From: Methylobacterium persicinum
GTDB lineage: Bacteria; Pseudomonadota; Alphaproteobacteria; Rhizobiales; Beijerinckiaceae
Assembly: GCF_022179525.1 (NCBI RefSeq)
Contig: NZ_BPQX01000010.1
Coordinates: 38,384-102,383 of the forward strand
DNA length: 64,000 nt
Direction of reading: 5' to 3'
Notes under the pieces: generated by a model
Told to the model about the DNA's origin: nothing
The model's database searches: none
The model's input: only the letters and a program-made list of their open reading frames with translations
Program-made: the position numbers and the translations under genes
Part shown: positions 7,332 to 16,674 of the stretch, one piece after another
How the letters are laid out: every line of letters starts with the position of its first letter
Position numbering within the stretch: position 1 is the stretch's first letter

Positions 7332-9005
7332 TCACATGTTCGGATAGTTCGGCCCGCCCGGCCCCTCTGGCGTCACCCAGTCGATGTTCTGGTTCGGGTC
7401 CTTGATATCGCAGGTCTTGCAGTGGACGCAGTTCTGCGCGTTGATCTGGTAGCGCACCCCGTCCGAGGCGGCGGCGTCTTCCACCCACTCGTAGACGCCC
7501 GCCGGGCAGTAGCGGCCGGAGGGACCGCCGAACACGTCGTGCTCGGAGTGCTTCTGCAACTCCATGTCCCGGACCTGCAGGTGGGGCGGCTGGTCCTCCT
7601 CGTGGTTGGTGTTCGACAGGTAGACCGAGGAGAGCCGGTCGAAGGTCAGCTTGCCGTCGGGCTTCGGGTAGGTGATCGGCGTCACCTCCGAGAGGGGCTT
7701 GAGGCAGGCATGGTCTGGCTTGCCGTGCGAGAGGGTGCCGAAGGGCGAGGTGCCCAGGATGCTTGTCGCCCACATGTCGATCCCGCCCAGCCCGATGCCG
7801 ACGAGGGTGCCGTATTTCGACCAGAGCGGCTTCACGTTGCGCACCGGCTTCAGGTCCTGCCCGATGGGGCTGTCACGCCAGCCGGCGTCGTAGGCGGTCA
7901 GCTCATCCCCCTGCCGGCCGGCCTTGAGGGCGTCGGCGATGGCGTCGGCCGCCTGCATCCCGGAAAGCACCGCGTTGTGCGAGCCCTTGATGCGCGGCAC
8001 GTTCACGAAGCCCGCCGAGCAGCCCACGAGGCAGCCGCCGGGGAAGACCAGCTTCGGCACCGATTGCCAGCCGCCCTCCATGATCGCCCGGGCACCGTAG
8101 CCGATACGCTTGGCGCCCTCGAAGGTCTCGGCGATCATCGGGTGGGTCTTGAACCGCTGGAACTCCTCGAACGGCGACAGGGTCGGGTTCTCGTAGTTCA
8201 GGTGCGTGACGAACCCCACCGAGAGCAGGTGGTCGTCGAAGTGGTAGAGCCAGGAGCCGCCGCCCGCCTTGTTCGGCAGGGGCCAGCCCATCGTGTGGCG
8301 CACGAGGCCGGGCTCGAACCTGTTCGGGGCGAGCTGCCACAGCTCCTTCACCCCGAGCCCGTACTTGAAGTGGTCGCTCTCGGCATTGAGCTTGTAGCGG
8401 GCGATGAGCCCCTTGGTCAGGTTGCCCCGGGCGCCCTCGCCGAACACCGTGTACTTCCCCCGCAACTCCATGCCGCGGGTGTAGTCGTCCCGGGGCTCGC
8501 CGGACTTGCCGATGCCGAGATCCCCCGTGGCGATGCCGACCACCGCGCCGGCCTCGTCGAACAGAACCTCGGAGGCCGGGAAGCCCGGATAGATCTCGAC
8601 GCCCAGCGCCTCGGCCTGGGCACCCAGGTACTTGCAGACGTTCGAGAGCGAGCCGACGAAGTTGCCGTGGTTCGACATGAGCTTGGGGAAGAACAGGTTC
8701 GGCAGGGTGATGCCGCTGTTCTTGGTGAGCATCATGAACTCGTCCCGCTCGACGGCGGTCTTCAGGGGCCGCTCCGGGTCGGTGCGCCATTCCGGCAGCA
8801 GGGCGTCGAGGCCGATCGGATCGATCACCGCGCCCGAGAGGATGTGCGCGCCGACCTCGGAGCCTTTCTCCACCACGACGACGCTGATCTCTTCACCGAT
8901 CTCGGCGGCCCGCTGCTTCAGGCGGATCGCGGCGGACAGGCCTGCGGGCCCCGCGCCGACGACCACCACGTCGAAATCCATGCTCTCCCGTTCGGGCAGC
9001 GCCAT
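7332..9005 (-). CDS. Electron transfer flavoprotein-ubiquinone oxidoreductase
   Basis: An inner-membrane-associated flavo-iron-sulfur enzyme that passes electrons from reduced ETF (from acyl-CoA and amino-acid dehydrogenases) to ubiquinone. It is 557 residues, the usual length. The FAD-binding Rossmann motif VVVVGAGPAGLSAA is at residues 13-26. The C-terminal ferredoxin-type domain has the four cluster cysteines in RYCPAGVYEW and NCVHCKTCDIKDP, and the family ending PGGPNYPNM. The start at 9005 is preceded by AGGAGTGGTGAGG; the frame is open further upstream but without family similarity. ETF subunit genes are not adjacent. Confidence 0.95.
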   Translation of the reverse strand: MALPERESMDFDVVVVGAGPAGLSAAIRLKQRAAEIGEEISVVVVEKGSEVGAHILSGAVIDPIGLDALLPEWRTDPERPLKTAVERDEFMMLTKNSGITLPNLFFPKLMSNHGNFVGSLSNVCKYLGAQAEALGVEIYPGFPASEVLFDEAGAVVGIATGDLGIGKSGEPRDDYTRGMELRGKYTVFGEGARGNLTKGLIARYKLNAESDHFKYGLGVKELWQLAPNRFEPGLVRHTMGWPLPNKAGGGSWLYHFDDHLLSVGFVTHLNYENPTLSPFEEFQRFKTHPMIAETFEGAKRIGYGARAIMEGGWQSVPKLVFPGGCLVGCSAGFVNVPRIKGSHNAVLSGMQAADAIADALKAGRQGDELTAYDAGWRDSPIGQDLKPVRNVKPLWSKYGTLVGIGLGGIDMWATSILGTSPFGTLSHGKPDHACLKPLSEVTPITYPKPDGKLTFDRLSSVYLSNTNHEEDQPPHLQVRDMELQKHSEHDVFGGPSGRYCPAGVYEWVEDAAASDGVRYQINAQNCVHCKTCDIKDPNQNIDWVTPEGPGGPNYPNM

Positions 9006-9138
9006 CCTCACCACTCCTGATCTTCTTGCGTCAGCTTTGTCTGCCGTCTGAACCGATTCCAAGCTGGAAACGCAAGCGGGGACAGTGACGCGTGTTCCCG
9101 ACCCTCGTATTTTCACGCTTCATCGTCATCACTGCACG

Positions 9139-9157
9139 GCGCTCGCAAAGACGACGG
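9139..9157. repeat. Half remnant of palindromic repeat family 1
   Basis: GCTCGCAAAGACGACGG matches the right arm seen at 39631-39645. The left arm is missing, so the element is decayed. It sits between the divergent ETF-QO and uracil-DNA glycosylase genes. Confidence 0.5.
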
Positions 9158-9230
9158 GGGACTCCGCATCCCGTTGAACGGACGACGTAACAGGACCGTT
9201 GTCCACAGGCTGCCCGAACCCCATTTTGTC

Positions 9231-10085
9231 ATGATGCCGAATCCCGCCGACGCGCAGGCCGACCTGATCGCCTTCCTGGACTTCCACGGGGAAGCCGGCG
9301 TGGATGTCGCCCTGGACGAGCACCCGCACGACCGTTTCGGCGAGGCGGACGCGCCGGAGGCGGCTCCCCGTCCGCGGAAAGCGGCCCGGCCGTCGGCACT
9401 CCCCTCCCCTCCCCTGCAGGAAGCCCCGAAGGCGCCGGCGCGGGCTACGACCTACGGCAGGGCCGCTTCCGCGGAGCCCGAGGCGGCGGCCGGCGATGCC
9501 CGCGCCCGGGCCCGGACGGCGGCGAGCCTGGAGGAGTTGGAGGCGATCCTGGCCGGGTTCGACTCCTGCCCCCTGCGCTTCACCGCCAAGAACCTCGTGT
9601 TCGGGGACGGCAATCCCCAGGCCCGGGTGATGTTTCTGGGCGAGGCGCCGGGCGCCGACGAGGACCGGATCGGCAAGCCGTTCATGGGCCGCTCGGGCCA
9701 GCTCCTCGACAAGATGATGGCGGCCATCGGCCTCGACCGGACCTCCGCCTACATCGCCAACGTCGTGCCCTGGCGGCCCCCCGGTAACCGCAACCCCACC
9801 CCGCAGGAGGTGGCGATGTGCAAGCCGTTCGTGGAGCGGCAGATCGAACTCGTGGATCCGGAGCTGATCGTCTGCCTGGGCGCGCCCGCGACCCAGACCC
9901 TGACCGGCACCAAGGACGGCATCTTGAAGACCCGCGGCCGTTTCTTCCCCTATCCGCTTCCGGGACGGGAGGCGCGCCTCCTCGCGACGCTCCACCCGGC
10001 CTTTCTCCTGCGCCAGCCCCTTCAGAAGCGTCAGGCGTGGCGGGATTTCCAGGCGGCGCGGGCGGTGCTCGACGGGAAAGCTTGA
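9231..10085 (+). CDS. Uracil-DNA glycosylase, family 4-like
   Basis: Removes uracil from DNA to start base-excision repair. Of 284 residues from ATG 9231, the first 90 are a variable low-complexity arm. The catalytic domain follows, with [20 protein letters not shown] (family 4 motif 1), the block [18 protein letters not shown], and the motif [19 protein letters not shown] near the C-terminus. Family 4 enzymes normally use four cysteines for a 4Fe-4S cluster. Here three candidate positions are seen (FDSCPL, MCKPF, LIVCLG), while the first cysteine of the usual CxxC is a phenylalanine. An earlier start at 9174 is possible; no strong ribosome site separates the two. Confidence 0.85.
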   Translation: MMPNPADAQADLIAFLDFHGEAGVDVALDEHPHDRFGEADAPEAAPRPRKAARPSALPSPPLQEAPKAPARATTYGRAASAEPEAAAGDARARARTAASLEELEAILAGFDSCPLRFTAKNLVFGDGNPQARVMFLGEAPGADEDRIGKPFMGRSGQLLDKMMAAIGLDRTSAYIANVVPWRPPGNRNPTPQEVAMCKPFVERQIELVDPELIVCLGAPATQTLTGTKDGILKTRGRFFPYPLPGREARLLATLHPAFLLRQPLQKRQAWRDFQAARAVLDGKA

Positions 10086-10165
10086 CGGTGGCCTCGGAAC
10101 CGGGCCTCCCTTCCCGCCATTAGAGCCAAGCCGGAGGCGGCCGGTGCGGCACGGATGGCAGGATT

Positions 10166-11083
10166 ATGCGCTGGGAAGATCTACGCAGCTCCGACAACGT
10201 CGAGGACCGGCGGGGTGAAGGTGGTGGCGGCGGTGGCGGGATGGGCTTTCCCGGCGGCGGCGCGGGCGGGCTCGGTATCGGCACCATCGTGGTGCTGCTC
10301 ATCATCAGCTATTTCACCGGCATCAACCCGGCGATCCTGATCGGCGGCGCCCAGCAGATCGGCGGCGGTGGCCAGCGCCAGGAGCAGCCGGCCGATCCGC
10401 AGACCCAGGCCAAGCGGCGCCAGGCGCCCACCGACGAGAGCGGGCGCTTCGCCTCCAAGATCCTCGGCAACACCGAGGATGTGTGGAGCGCGATCCTGCC
10501 GCAGCAGACGGGCAAGCAATACACGCCCACGACCCTGGTGCTCTACACCGGCGGCACCCGCTCGGGCTGCGGCTCGGCCCAGGCGGCGATGGGGCCGTTC
10601 TACTGCCCCCTCGACAAGAAGGTTTACCTCGACACCAACTTCTTCAAGGAGATGGCCTCGAAGTTCGGTGTGAAGGGCGATTTCGCCTACGCCTATGTCA
10701 TTGCCCACGAGGTCGGACACCACGTTCAGGACGTGCTCGGCATCCTCGGCAAGGTTCAGGCCCGCCAGCAGCAGGCTTCGAGCAAGACGGAAGCGAACGC
10801 CCTGTCCGTGCGCATCGAGCTGATGGCCGACTGCCTCGCGGGCGTCTGGGCCAAGAACTCCAACGACAAGTACGCCGAACTGGACCAGGGCGACATCGAC
10901 GAGGCCCTGAACGCCGCGGCCCAGATCGGCGACGACGCCCTGCAGCAGCGTTCCCGCGGCTACGTGGTGCCGGATTCCTTCACCCACGGCAGCTCGGCCC
11001 AGCGCCAACGCTGGTTCTCGGCAGGCTACAAGAGCGGGCAGACCAAGGCGTGCGACACATTCCGCACGGCGAGCGAGAACTGA
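10166..11083 (+). CDS. Neutral zinc metallopeptidase, YpfJ/KPN_02809 family
   Basis: A predicted membrane-anchored zinc peptidase of 305 residues (Zn_peptidase family). A glycine-rich N-terminus (about 17-37) leads into one transmembrane segment, LGIGTIVVLLIISYFTGINP, at about 36-55. The rest is probably periplasmic. The zinc motif HEVGH is at 181-185. The MADCLAGVWAKN segment after it probably supplies the third ligand region, and ADQGDIDEAL-type and RQRWFSAGYKSG blocks complete the family pattern. No substrate is known for the family. It is followed by a family 2 repeat that probably ends the transcript. Confidence 0.9.
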   Translation: MRWEDLRSSDNVEDRRGEGGGGGGGMGFPGGGAGGLGIGTIVVLLIISYFTGINPAILIGGAQQIGGGGQRQEQPADPQTQAKRRQAPTDESGRFASKILGNTEDVWSAILPQQTGKQYTPTTLVLYTGGTRSGCGSAQAAMGPFYCPLDKKVYLDTNFFKEMASKFGVKGDFAYAYVIAHEVGHHVQDVLGILGKVQARQQQASSKTEANALSVRIELMADCLAGVWAKNSNDKYAELDQGDIDEALNAAAQIGDDALQQRSRGYVVPDSFTHGSSAQRQRWFSAGYKSGQTKACDTFRTASEN

Positions 11084-11117
11084 TTGCCCGGTCGGCGGCA
11101 TCGGTTCCCATCACTTA

Positions 11118-11226
11118 CCTTGTCCTGAGGTGCTGCGAAGCAGCCTCGAAGGAGGGCTCCAGAGCGCACAGCGATCCCTGGAGCCCTCCTTCGAGGCCCG
11201 CCGAGGCGAGCACCTCAGGATGAGGA
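11118..11226. repeat. Palindromic repeat family 2, full copy
   Basis: The arms are CTTGTCCTGAGGTGCTGCGA and GGCGAGCACCTCAGGATGAG, joined through complementary CCTCGAAGGAGGGCTCCAG / CTGGAGCCCTCCTTCGAGG segments. It lies between the convergent zinc peptidase and the small gene at 11267-11533. Confidence 0.9.
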
Positions 11227-11266
11227 CACGAATGGGAGCGCCGGCGCGACGGGCGGCGCCGGCCTC

Positions 11267-11533
11267 CTACCGGCCGCTCAGGCGGACGGCGTTGGCGCGA
11301 ACCTTTGTCCGGTAGCTGCTCACGACCTTTCCGTTCGATGCGCCCATGGCGATCATCATGGCCGCCTCGCCCGCTGCGAGGATCTTCTCCGTTACCATCA
11401 GCTGCGCCTCGGCCTGAGCCGCGGGACCACCCATCGCCATCATCGTGAGGCGCTGGACCACGACTCCCTGCGATTCCATCGCGAGCATGGACAGATCCAT
11501 GCCCATCTTCCACCAGCCGAACAGCATCGTCAT
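11267..11533 (-). CDS. Small methionine-rich helical protein of unknown function
   Basis: An 88-residue protein. The N-terminus MTMLFGWWKMGMDLSMLAME is amphipathic and aromatic, and there are 13 methionines in all. The middle is alanine-rich and helical (AAQAEAQLMVTEKILAAGEA), and the C-terminus is basic (YRTKVRANAVRLSGR). There is no signal peptide or clear transmembrane segment. The composition resembles short phasin-like or granule-associated helical proteins, but no signature allows a family call. The start is preceded by AAGGAA directly before the ATG. A much longer frame upstream on this strand overlaps the ABC-F gene and is not credible. Confidence 0.6.
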   Translation of the reverse strand: MTMLFGWWKMGMDLSMLAMESQGVVVQRLTMMAMGGPAAQAEAQLMVTEKILAAGEAAMMIAMGASNGKVVSSYRTKVRANAVRLSGR

Positions 11534-11677
11534 TTCCTTGTTCCGTACGGCAACGCTGGCGGCCCGCTGAGGCTCCCCATTGCGGCAATGATGCCTGCCA
11601 TGCGTGAAGGTCGCCTTTGCGGGATGGCGCCCCATGCCGTAATCGCGGCGCACGCCCCGCCAGCACCGCCCGGACCC

Positions 11678-13300
11678 ATGATACGCCTCGACAAGATCAC
11701 CAAGCAGAACGGCAAGCAGCTCGTCTTCATCGAGGCCAGCGCCGCCCTCCAGCGGGGCGAGAAGGTCGGCCTCGTCGGCCCCAACGGGGCGGGCAAGACG
11801 ACCCTGTTCCGCATGATCACCGGCGAGGAGCAGCCCGACGAAGGGCAGGTCCAGTCCGAGCGGGGCGTGACGATCGGCTATTTCAGCCAGGATGTCGGCG
11901 AGATGGCCGGGCGCAGCGTCGTCGCCGAGGTGATGGACGGGGCCGGGCCGGTGAGCGAGGTCGCCACGGAACTCTCCGAACTCGGCGCGGCGCTGGCCGA
12001 CCCCGACCGGGCCGACGAGATGGACGCCCTCATCGAGCGCTACGGTGAGGTCCAAGCCCGGTTCGAGGAACACGACGGTTACGCCTTGGAGGGGAGGGCC
12101 CGGGAGACCCTGGACGGCCTCGGCTTCAGCCAGGAGATGATGGAGGGCGACGTCGGCGCCCTGTCCGGCGGCTGGAAGATGCGCGTCGCGCTGGCCCGCA
12201 TCCTCCTGATGCGCCCGGATGCGATGCTCCTCGACGAGCCCTCGAACCACCTCGACATCGAGAGCCTGATCTGGCTCGAAACCTTCCTGAAGGGCTATGA
12301 CGGCGCCCTGCTAATGACCTCCCACGACCGGGAGTTCATGAACAGGGTCGTCGGCAAGATCATCGAGATCGACGGCGGCAGCCTCACCACCTATTCGGGC
12401 GACTATGCCTTCTACGCCCAGCAGCGCCTCCAGAACGAGGCGCAGCGGCAGGCGCAGTACGAGCGCCAGCAGGCGATGCTCGCCAAGGAGATCCAGTTCA
12501 TCGAGCGGTTCAAGGCCCGGGCCTCCCATGCGGCGCAGGTCCAGAGCCGGGTGAAGAAGCTCGACAAGATCGAGCGCGTCGAGCCGCCCCGGCGCCGGCA
12601 ATCGGTCGCGTTCGAGTTCCAGGCCCCGCCCCGCTCCGGCGACGACGTGGTGATGCTGAAGGGCGTGCAGAAGCGCTACGGCAGCCGGGCGATCTACGAG
12701 GGGCTCGACTTCTCCATCCGCCGGAAGGAGCGCTGGTGCGTGATGGGGGTGAACGGCGCCGGCAAGTCCACGCTGCTCAAGCTGGTCACCGGCACCACGG
12801 CCCCCGATGCGGGCTCCGTCACCGTCGGCGGCAGCGTGAAGCTCGGCTACTTCGCCCAGCACGCCATGGACCTGCTGGACGGGGAGCGCACCGTCTTCCA
12901 GACCCTGGAAGACGCGTTCCCCCAGGCGGGGCAGGGGTCCCTGCGGACCCTGGCCGGCTGCTTCGGGTTCTCGGGCGACGACATCGAGAAGCGCTGCCGG
13001 GTGCTCTCCGGCGGCGAGAAGGCGCGGCTGGTGCTCGCCCTGATGCTCTACGACCCGCCGAACTTCCTCGTCCTCGACGAGCCGACCAACCACCTCGACA
13101 TCGGCACCAAGGAGATGCTGGTCGAGGCGCTGAGCGCCTTCGAGGGCACGATGCTGTTCGTCTCCCACGACCGGCACTTCCTGGCCGCCCTGTCCAACCG
13201 GGTGCTGGAAATCACGCCAGACGGCGCCCACCAGTATGGCGGCGGCTACACCGAGTACGTTGCCAGCACCGGCCGCGAGGCGCCGGGCCTGCGGAGCTGA
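11678..13300 (+). CDS. ABC-F family ATPase (translation factor type, YbiT-like)
   Basis: A cytosolic ABC-F protein of 540 residues with two ATPase domains and no membrane segments. Family members act on ribosomes rather than transporting. Domain 1 has Walker A GPNGAGKTT (34-42), signature LSGGWKMRVALAR and Walker B LLDEPSNHLD. The linker (about residues 240-310) is rich in R, Q and K. Domain 2 has Walker A GVNGAGKSTLL, signature LSGGEKARL and Walker B VLDEPTNHLD. Length and the SN/TN box differences suggest the YbiT or EttA-type branch; which branch is uncertain. Start MIRLDKITKQ at 11678 is chosen by alignment. DUF2891 follows 11 bases later. Confidence 0.9.
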   Translation: MIRLDKITKQNGKQLVFIEASAALQRGEKVGLVGPNGAGKTTLFRMITGEEQPDEGQVQSERGVTIGYFSQDVGEMAGRSVVAEVMDGAGPVSEVATELSELGAALADPDRADEMDALIERYGEVQARFEEHDGYALEGRARETLDGLGFSQEMMEGDVGALSGGWKMRVALARILLMRPDAMLLDEPSNHLDIESLIWLETFLKGYDGALLMTSHDREFMNRVVGKIIEIDGGSLTTYSGDYAFYAQQRLQNEAQRQAQYERQQAMLAKEIQFIERFKARASHAAQVQSRVKKLDKIERVEPPRRRQSVAFEFQAPPRSGDDVVMLKGVQKRYGSRAIYEGLDFSIRRKERWCVMGVNGAGKSTLLKLVTGTTAPDAGSVTVGGSVKLGYFAQHAMDLLDGERTVFQTLEDAFPQAGQGSLRTLAGCFGFSGDDIEKRCRVLSGGEKARLVLALMLYDPPNFLVLDEPTNHLDIGTKEMLVEALSAFEGTMLFVSHDRHFLAALSNRVLEITPDGAHQYGGGYTEYVASTGREAPGLRS

Positions 13301-13311
13301 CGGAGACCCGC

Positions 13312-14304
13312 ATGCGGCACGGACTGACGCGGACGACGGCGGAGCGATTCGCGGCCATCGCCCTGGGCCACGTCACCCGTGAGTACCCGCATAAGCCCGG
13401 CATCGTCTTCGCCGGGCCGGAGGATGTGCGGCCGCCCTCGGCCCTGCATCCCATCTTCCACGGCAGCTTCGATTGGCATTCCTGCGTCCACGGCTACTGG
13501 CTCCTGGCAAGGCTGCTGCGGCTCCATCCGGCCATGAAGCATGCAGGGGAGATCCGCGCCCTGTTCGACCGGATGCTCGTGCCGGAGAAGGTGGCGGGCG
13601 AATGCGCCCGCTTCGCCGCCCCGGCCGGCCGGGGCTTCGAGCGCCCTTACGGATGGGCATGGCTCCTGGCCCTCGCGGCCGAACTGCGGCAGGCAGACAC
13701 GGTGCGATGGGACGAGGCCATCGCCCCCCTCGCCGCTGTCATAGCGAAGAGCTTTGCCGGCTTTCTGCCCATCGCTCCCTATCCGGTCCGGGTCGGCACG
13801 CATTTCAACACCGCCTTTGCCCTGCACATGGCGGCCGACTACGCCGACGGCGAACTCCTTACCCTGCTACGGGAAACGACCCTTTCCTGGTACGGGGCCG
13901 ACGTCGATTGTCCGGCCTGGGGCGAGCCCGGAGGCGACGACTTCCTGTCCCCTGCCCTGATGGAAGCGGAATGCCTGCGGCGCCTGCTTCCACCGGAGAG
14001 GTTCCTGCCGTGGTTCGACCGCTTTCTGCCGGGCCTCGCCGCCGGGGAACCCGCGACGCTGTTCGCACCGGCCGCCGCCACGGACCGGAGCGACGGGAAG
14101 ATCGCCCATCTCGACGGGCTCAACCTCAGCCGGGTGTGGTGCTTCCGGTCCCTCGCCGGCGCCCTGCCCCTGGACGATCCGCGCCGGCCGCGGATGCTGG
14201 CGGCGGCCGAGACCCATCTCGCCGCAGCGATGCCCCACCTCGATGGCGACTACATGGGCGCCCACTGGCTCGCGAGCTTCGCCCTGCTGGCCCTGGATGC
14301 CTGA
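13312..14304 (+). CDS. DUF2891 domain protein
   Basis: A 330-residue cytoplasmic protein of the DUF2891 family, which has an all-alpha toroid-like pattern. Family features are the HPIFHGSFDWHSCVHGYWLL block near residues 44-63, the GRGFERPYGWAWLLALAAEL block, YPVRVGTHFNTAFALHMAAD, and a final GDYMGAHWLASFALLAL. The conserved histidines, aspartates and tryptophans suggest a catalytic or sugar-binding role, but no function is established. It is only 11 bases after the ABC-F gene and so probably cotranscribed with it. It converges on mnmE with a 26-base gap. Confidence 0.85.
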   Translation: MRHGLTRTTAERFAAIALGHVTREYPHKPGIVFAGPEDVRPPSALHPIFHGSFDWHSCVHGYWLLARLLRLHPAMKHAGEIRALFDRMLVPEKVAGECARFAAPAGRGFERPYGWAWLLALAAELRQADTVRWDEAIAPLAAVIAKSFAGFLPIAPYPVRVGTHFNTAFALHMAADYADGELLTLLRETTLSWYGADVDCPAWGEPGGDDFLSPALMEAECLRRLLPPERFLPWFDRFLPGLAAGEPATLFAPAAATDRSDGKIAHLDGLNLSRVWCFRSLAGALPLDDPRRPRMLAAAETHLAAAMPHLDGDYMGAHWLASFALLALDA

Positions 14305-14330
14305 GCCGCACGGCGAACCGACCGCCCCCG

Positions 14331-15671
14331 TTATTTGCCGATACAAAAGCCGGCAAACAGACGGTCGAGTACGTCCTCGACGCCGACATGGCCGCCGACC
14401 TCGCCAAGGGCCCGCACCGCGAGGCGCAAGTCCTCCGCCGCGAGTTCTGGCATCCCTCGTCCGGCTCCGGCACAGAGGCGATCGAGATGGCCGAGGCAGC
14501 GCTCCAGGGCGTCCCGGTGGCGGGCGCGGGTGATCAGGGCGTCGCCCGCGCCGAGCCCTTCCTCGGCCCGCGCCCGGAGGGCATCGAGGAGGCCCGGCAG
14601 GCCGGCGCCGGTCCGGGCCGAGACGGCGAGACCGGCCGGCGCGGGGCCGGGCAGGTCGGCCTTGGTGTGCACGGTGAGGGCAGGAGCTCCACCGAGATCG
14701 GGAGGATGGCCACCCGGCGGCACCAGCGCCAGCACGAGATCGGCCTGCGCGATCCGCGCCCGGCTCCGGCGGATGCCCTCGGCCTCCACCGCCTCGTGGG
14801 CCTCCCGCAGACCCGCCGTATCCACGAGCACCACCGGAAGGCCGTCGAGGTCAAGGCGGACCTCGATGGCGTCTCGGGTCGTGCCGGGGACGTCCGAGAC
14901 GATTGCCGCCTCTCTCCGGGCGAGGGCGTTGAGGAGGGTCGACTTGCCGGCATTGGGTTCCCCCGCCAGCACGACCCAGAACCCGTCCCGCAGGCGCTCC
15001 CCCCGCCTGCCGTCGGCCAGGGACTCGCCGATGGCGTCCCGGAGCGCGGCGGCCCGGCCGAACAGGGCCGCATCGAGGCCGGCCTCGTCCACATCCCCCT
15101 CGTCGGAAAAATCGAGGGCGGCCTCCGCGGCCGCGAGGCAATCGATCGCCTCGTTCCGCCACGCGGCGACCTGCCGGCTCAGACTCCCTTCGAGCTGACG
15201 CAGGGCCTGCCGCCGCTGGCCCTCGGTTTCCGCATCGATGAGGTCGGCGACGCCTTCGGCCTCGGTGAGATCCATGCGTCCGTTGAGCACCGCCCGGCGG
15301 GTGAAATCACCGGGCCCGGCCGCCCGGCAGCCGGGGTGGGCAGCCAGGGCGGCGAGCACGCGGGTGCGCACCGCGAGCCCGCCATGCAGGTGCAACTCGG
15401 CCATGTCCTCGCCGCTATAGGTCGCGGGACCAGGGAAGTAGGCAACGAGGGCGCGGTCGAGCACCGTCCCGTCCGCCGGATCTCGCAGGGTGCGCAGGGA
15501 CAGGCGCCTCGGCGGGGGGAGGGGGCCACAGAGCGCCTCCAGGACAGCCCCCGCCGCCGGGCCGCTGACGCGGATCACCGCCACGGTGGCCCGGCCGAAG
15601 CCGCTCGCCGGGGCGAAGAGTGTGTCTGCACGGGCCTCGCCCATCCCGTTGGCCTCCGGCGCGGTACGCAT
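14331..15671 (-). CDS. mnmE: tRNA modification GTPase MnmE
   Basis: With MnmG, installs the carboxymethylaminomethyl group at U34 wobble positions of certain tRNAs. It is 446 residues from ATG 15671, which has GGGAG upstream. The N-terminal formyl-tetrahydrofolate-binding domain begins DTLFAPASGFGRATVAVIRV. The G domain has G1 GEPNAGKSTLLNAL and DTAG of G3. The C-terminal tetrad FCIGK, whose cysteine is needed for modification, is the very end. mnmE and mnmG are often near neighbours in alphaproteobacteria; here five genes on 5 kb separate them and they are divergent. Confidence 0.96.
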   Translation of the reverse strand: MRTAPEANGMGEARADTLFAPASGFGRATVAVIRVSGPAAGAVLEALCGPLPPPRRLSLRTLRDPADGTVLDRALVAYFPGPATYSGEDMAELHLHGGLAVRTRVLAALAAHPGCRAAGPGDFTRRAVLNGRMDLTEAEGVADLIDAETEGQRRQALRQLEGSLSRQVAAWRNEAIDCLAAAEAALDFSDEGDVDEAGLDAALFGRAAALRDAIGESLADGRRGERLRDGFWVVLAGEPNAGKSTLLNALARREAAIVSDVPGTTRDAIEVRLDLDGLPVVLVDTAGLREAHEAVEAEGIRRSRARIAQADLVLALVPPGGHPPDLGGAPALTVHTKADLPGPAPAGLAVSARTGAGLPGLLDALRARAEEGLGAGDALITRARHRDALERCLGHLDRLCAGAGRGMPELAAEDLRLAVRALGEVGGHVGVEDVLDRLFAGFCIGK

Positions 15672-15763
15672 TCCGCGCTCCCTATCACGGCCGCCGTCAT
15701 GGAACAGCCGCACGCCCCCGCCAAGGTTCCGGCGCCCGACACCCTGGGTGAGACGAACCTCTC

Positions 15764-16633
15764 ATGCCGATAGCCACGCGCCGCGCCGTCTGCGGCGGAC
15801 TTCTCTCAGCATCTGTGTCCCGCGCCGCCTTCGGTGCGGCGGGGGTGGAGGAGCGTCTGAGGGCGATCGAGGCCGGAACGGGCGGCCGGCTCGGCGTCAG
15901 CGTCGGGAGGGAGGGGACCCCAATCCTGGCTTGGCGGGCCGACGAGCGCTTCCCCTTGTGCAGCACGTTCAAGGTGCTGTCGACGGCGGCAGTGCTCGCC
16001 CGCGTCGATGTGGGCCAGGAGCGGCTCGACCGGGTCCTGCCGCTGACAGAGGCCGATCTCCTGAGCTACGCGCCGGTCTCGCGGAAGGCCTACGAGGCGG
16101 GCCGTGGCCTGACCGTGGGGGACGCCTGCGCCGCCGCGATCGAATGGAGCGACAACACCGCCGCGAACCTCCAGCTGGCCTTGCTCGGCGGCCCGGAGGC
16201 TCTGACGCAGTGGGTGAGGGGAACCGGCGACACGCTCACCCAGCTTGACCGCACGGAGCCCACCCTCAACAGTGCCATCCCTGGCGACCCCCGCGATACC
16301 ACCACCCCCGCCGCCATGCGGGAAAGCCTCGGGCGGATCCTCCGCGGCACCGTCCTGACCCCCGGCTCCCGGATCCGGTTGGAAGGCTGGATGGACGGGG
16401 CGCAGACCGGATTCAAGCGCCTGCGGGCGGGCCTGCCCGCGGCCTGGGGCGTCGGCGACAAGACCGGCAGCGGCGACCACGGGACGTTCAACGTGGTGGC
16501 GATCATCCGGCCACCCGGCCGGCCTCCCCTCTTCGCGACCGTCTACCTCACCGGGGCGACCGCCTCGCCCGCCGCCTGCGAGGCCGCCCACCGGGAGGTC
16601 GGGCGCCTGATCGCAGAGCAAACGGCGCCGTAA
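15764..16633 (+). CDS. Class A beta-lactamase
   Basis: A periplasmic serine beta-lactamase of 289 residues. The N-terminus MPIATRRAVCGGLLSASVSR has a twin arginine followed by a hydrophobic stretch, suggesting Tat export, with cleavage near AAFGAAG. All class A active-site elements are present at near-Ambler positions: STFK at 67-70, SDN at 129-131, general base E165 with N169 in LDRTEPTLN, and KTGSG at 233-237. A cysteine precedes STFK but G is at the position of the carbapenemase partner cysteine, so that disulfide is absent. No regulator such as ampR is adjacent. Substrate range cannot be told from the sequence. Confidence 0.93.
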   Translation: MPIATRRAVCGGLLSASVSRAAFGAAGVEERLRAIEAGTGGRLGVSVGREGTPILAWRADERFPLCSTFKVLSTAAVLARVDVGQERLDRVLPLTEADLLSYAPVSRKAYEAGRGLTVGDACAAAIEWSDNTAANLQLALLGGPEALTQWVRGTGDTLTQLDRTEPTLNSAIPGDPRDTTTPAAMRESLGRILRGTVLTPGSRIRLEGWMDGAQTGFKRLRAGLPAAWGVGDKTGSGDHGTFNVVAIIRPPGRPPLFATVYLTGATASPAACEAAHREVGRLIAEQTAP

Positions 16634-16674
16634 GCCCGTTGCCGCGGAAAACTGTCTTGGCCTAGGATCGGTTC

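Noticed and set aside
7422-9020. A 532-codon plus-strand frame over ETF-QO
   Set aside because: Shadow of the ETF-QO gene; no ribosome site or protein-like composition.
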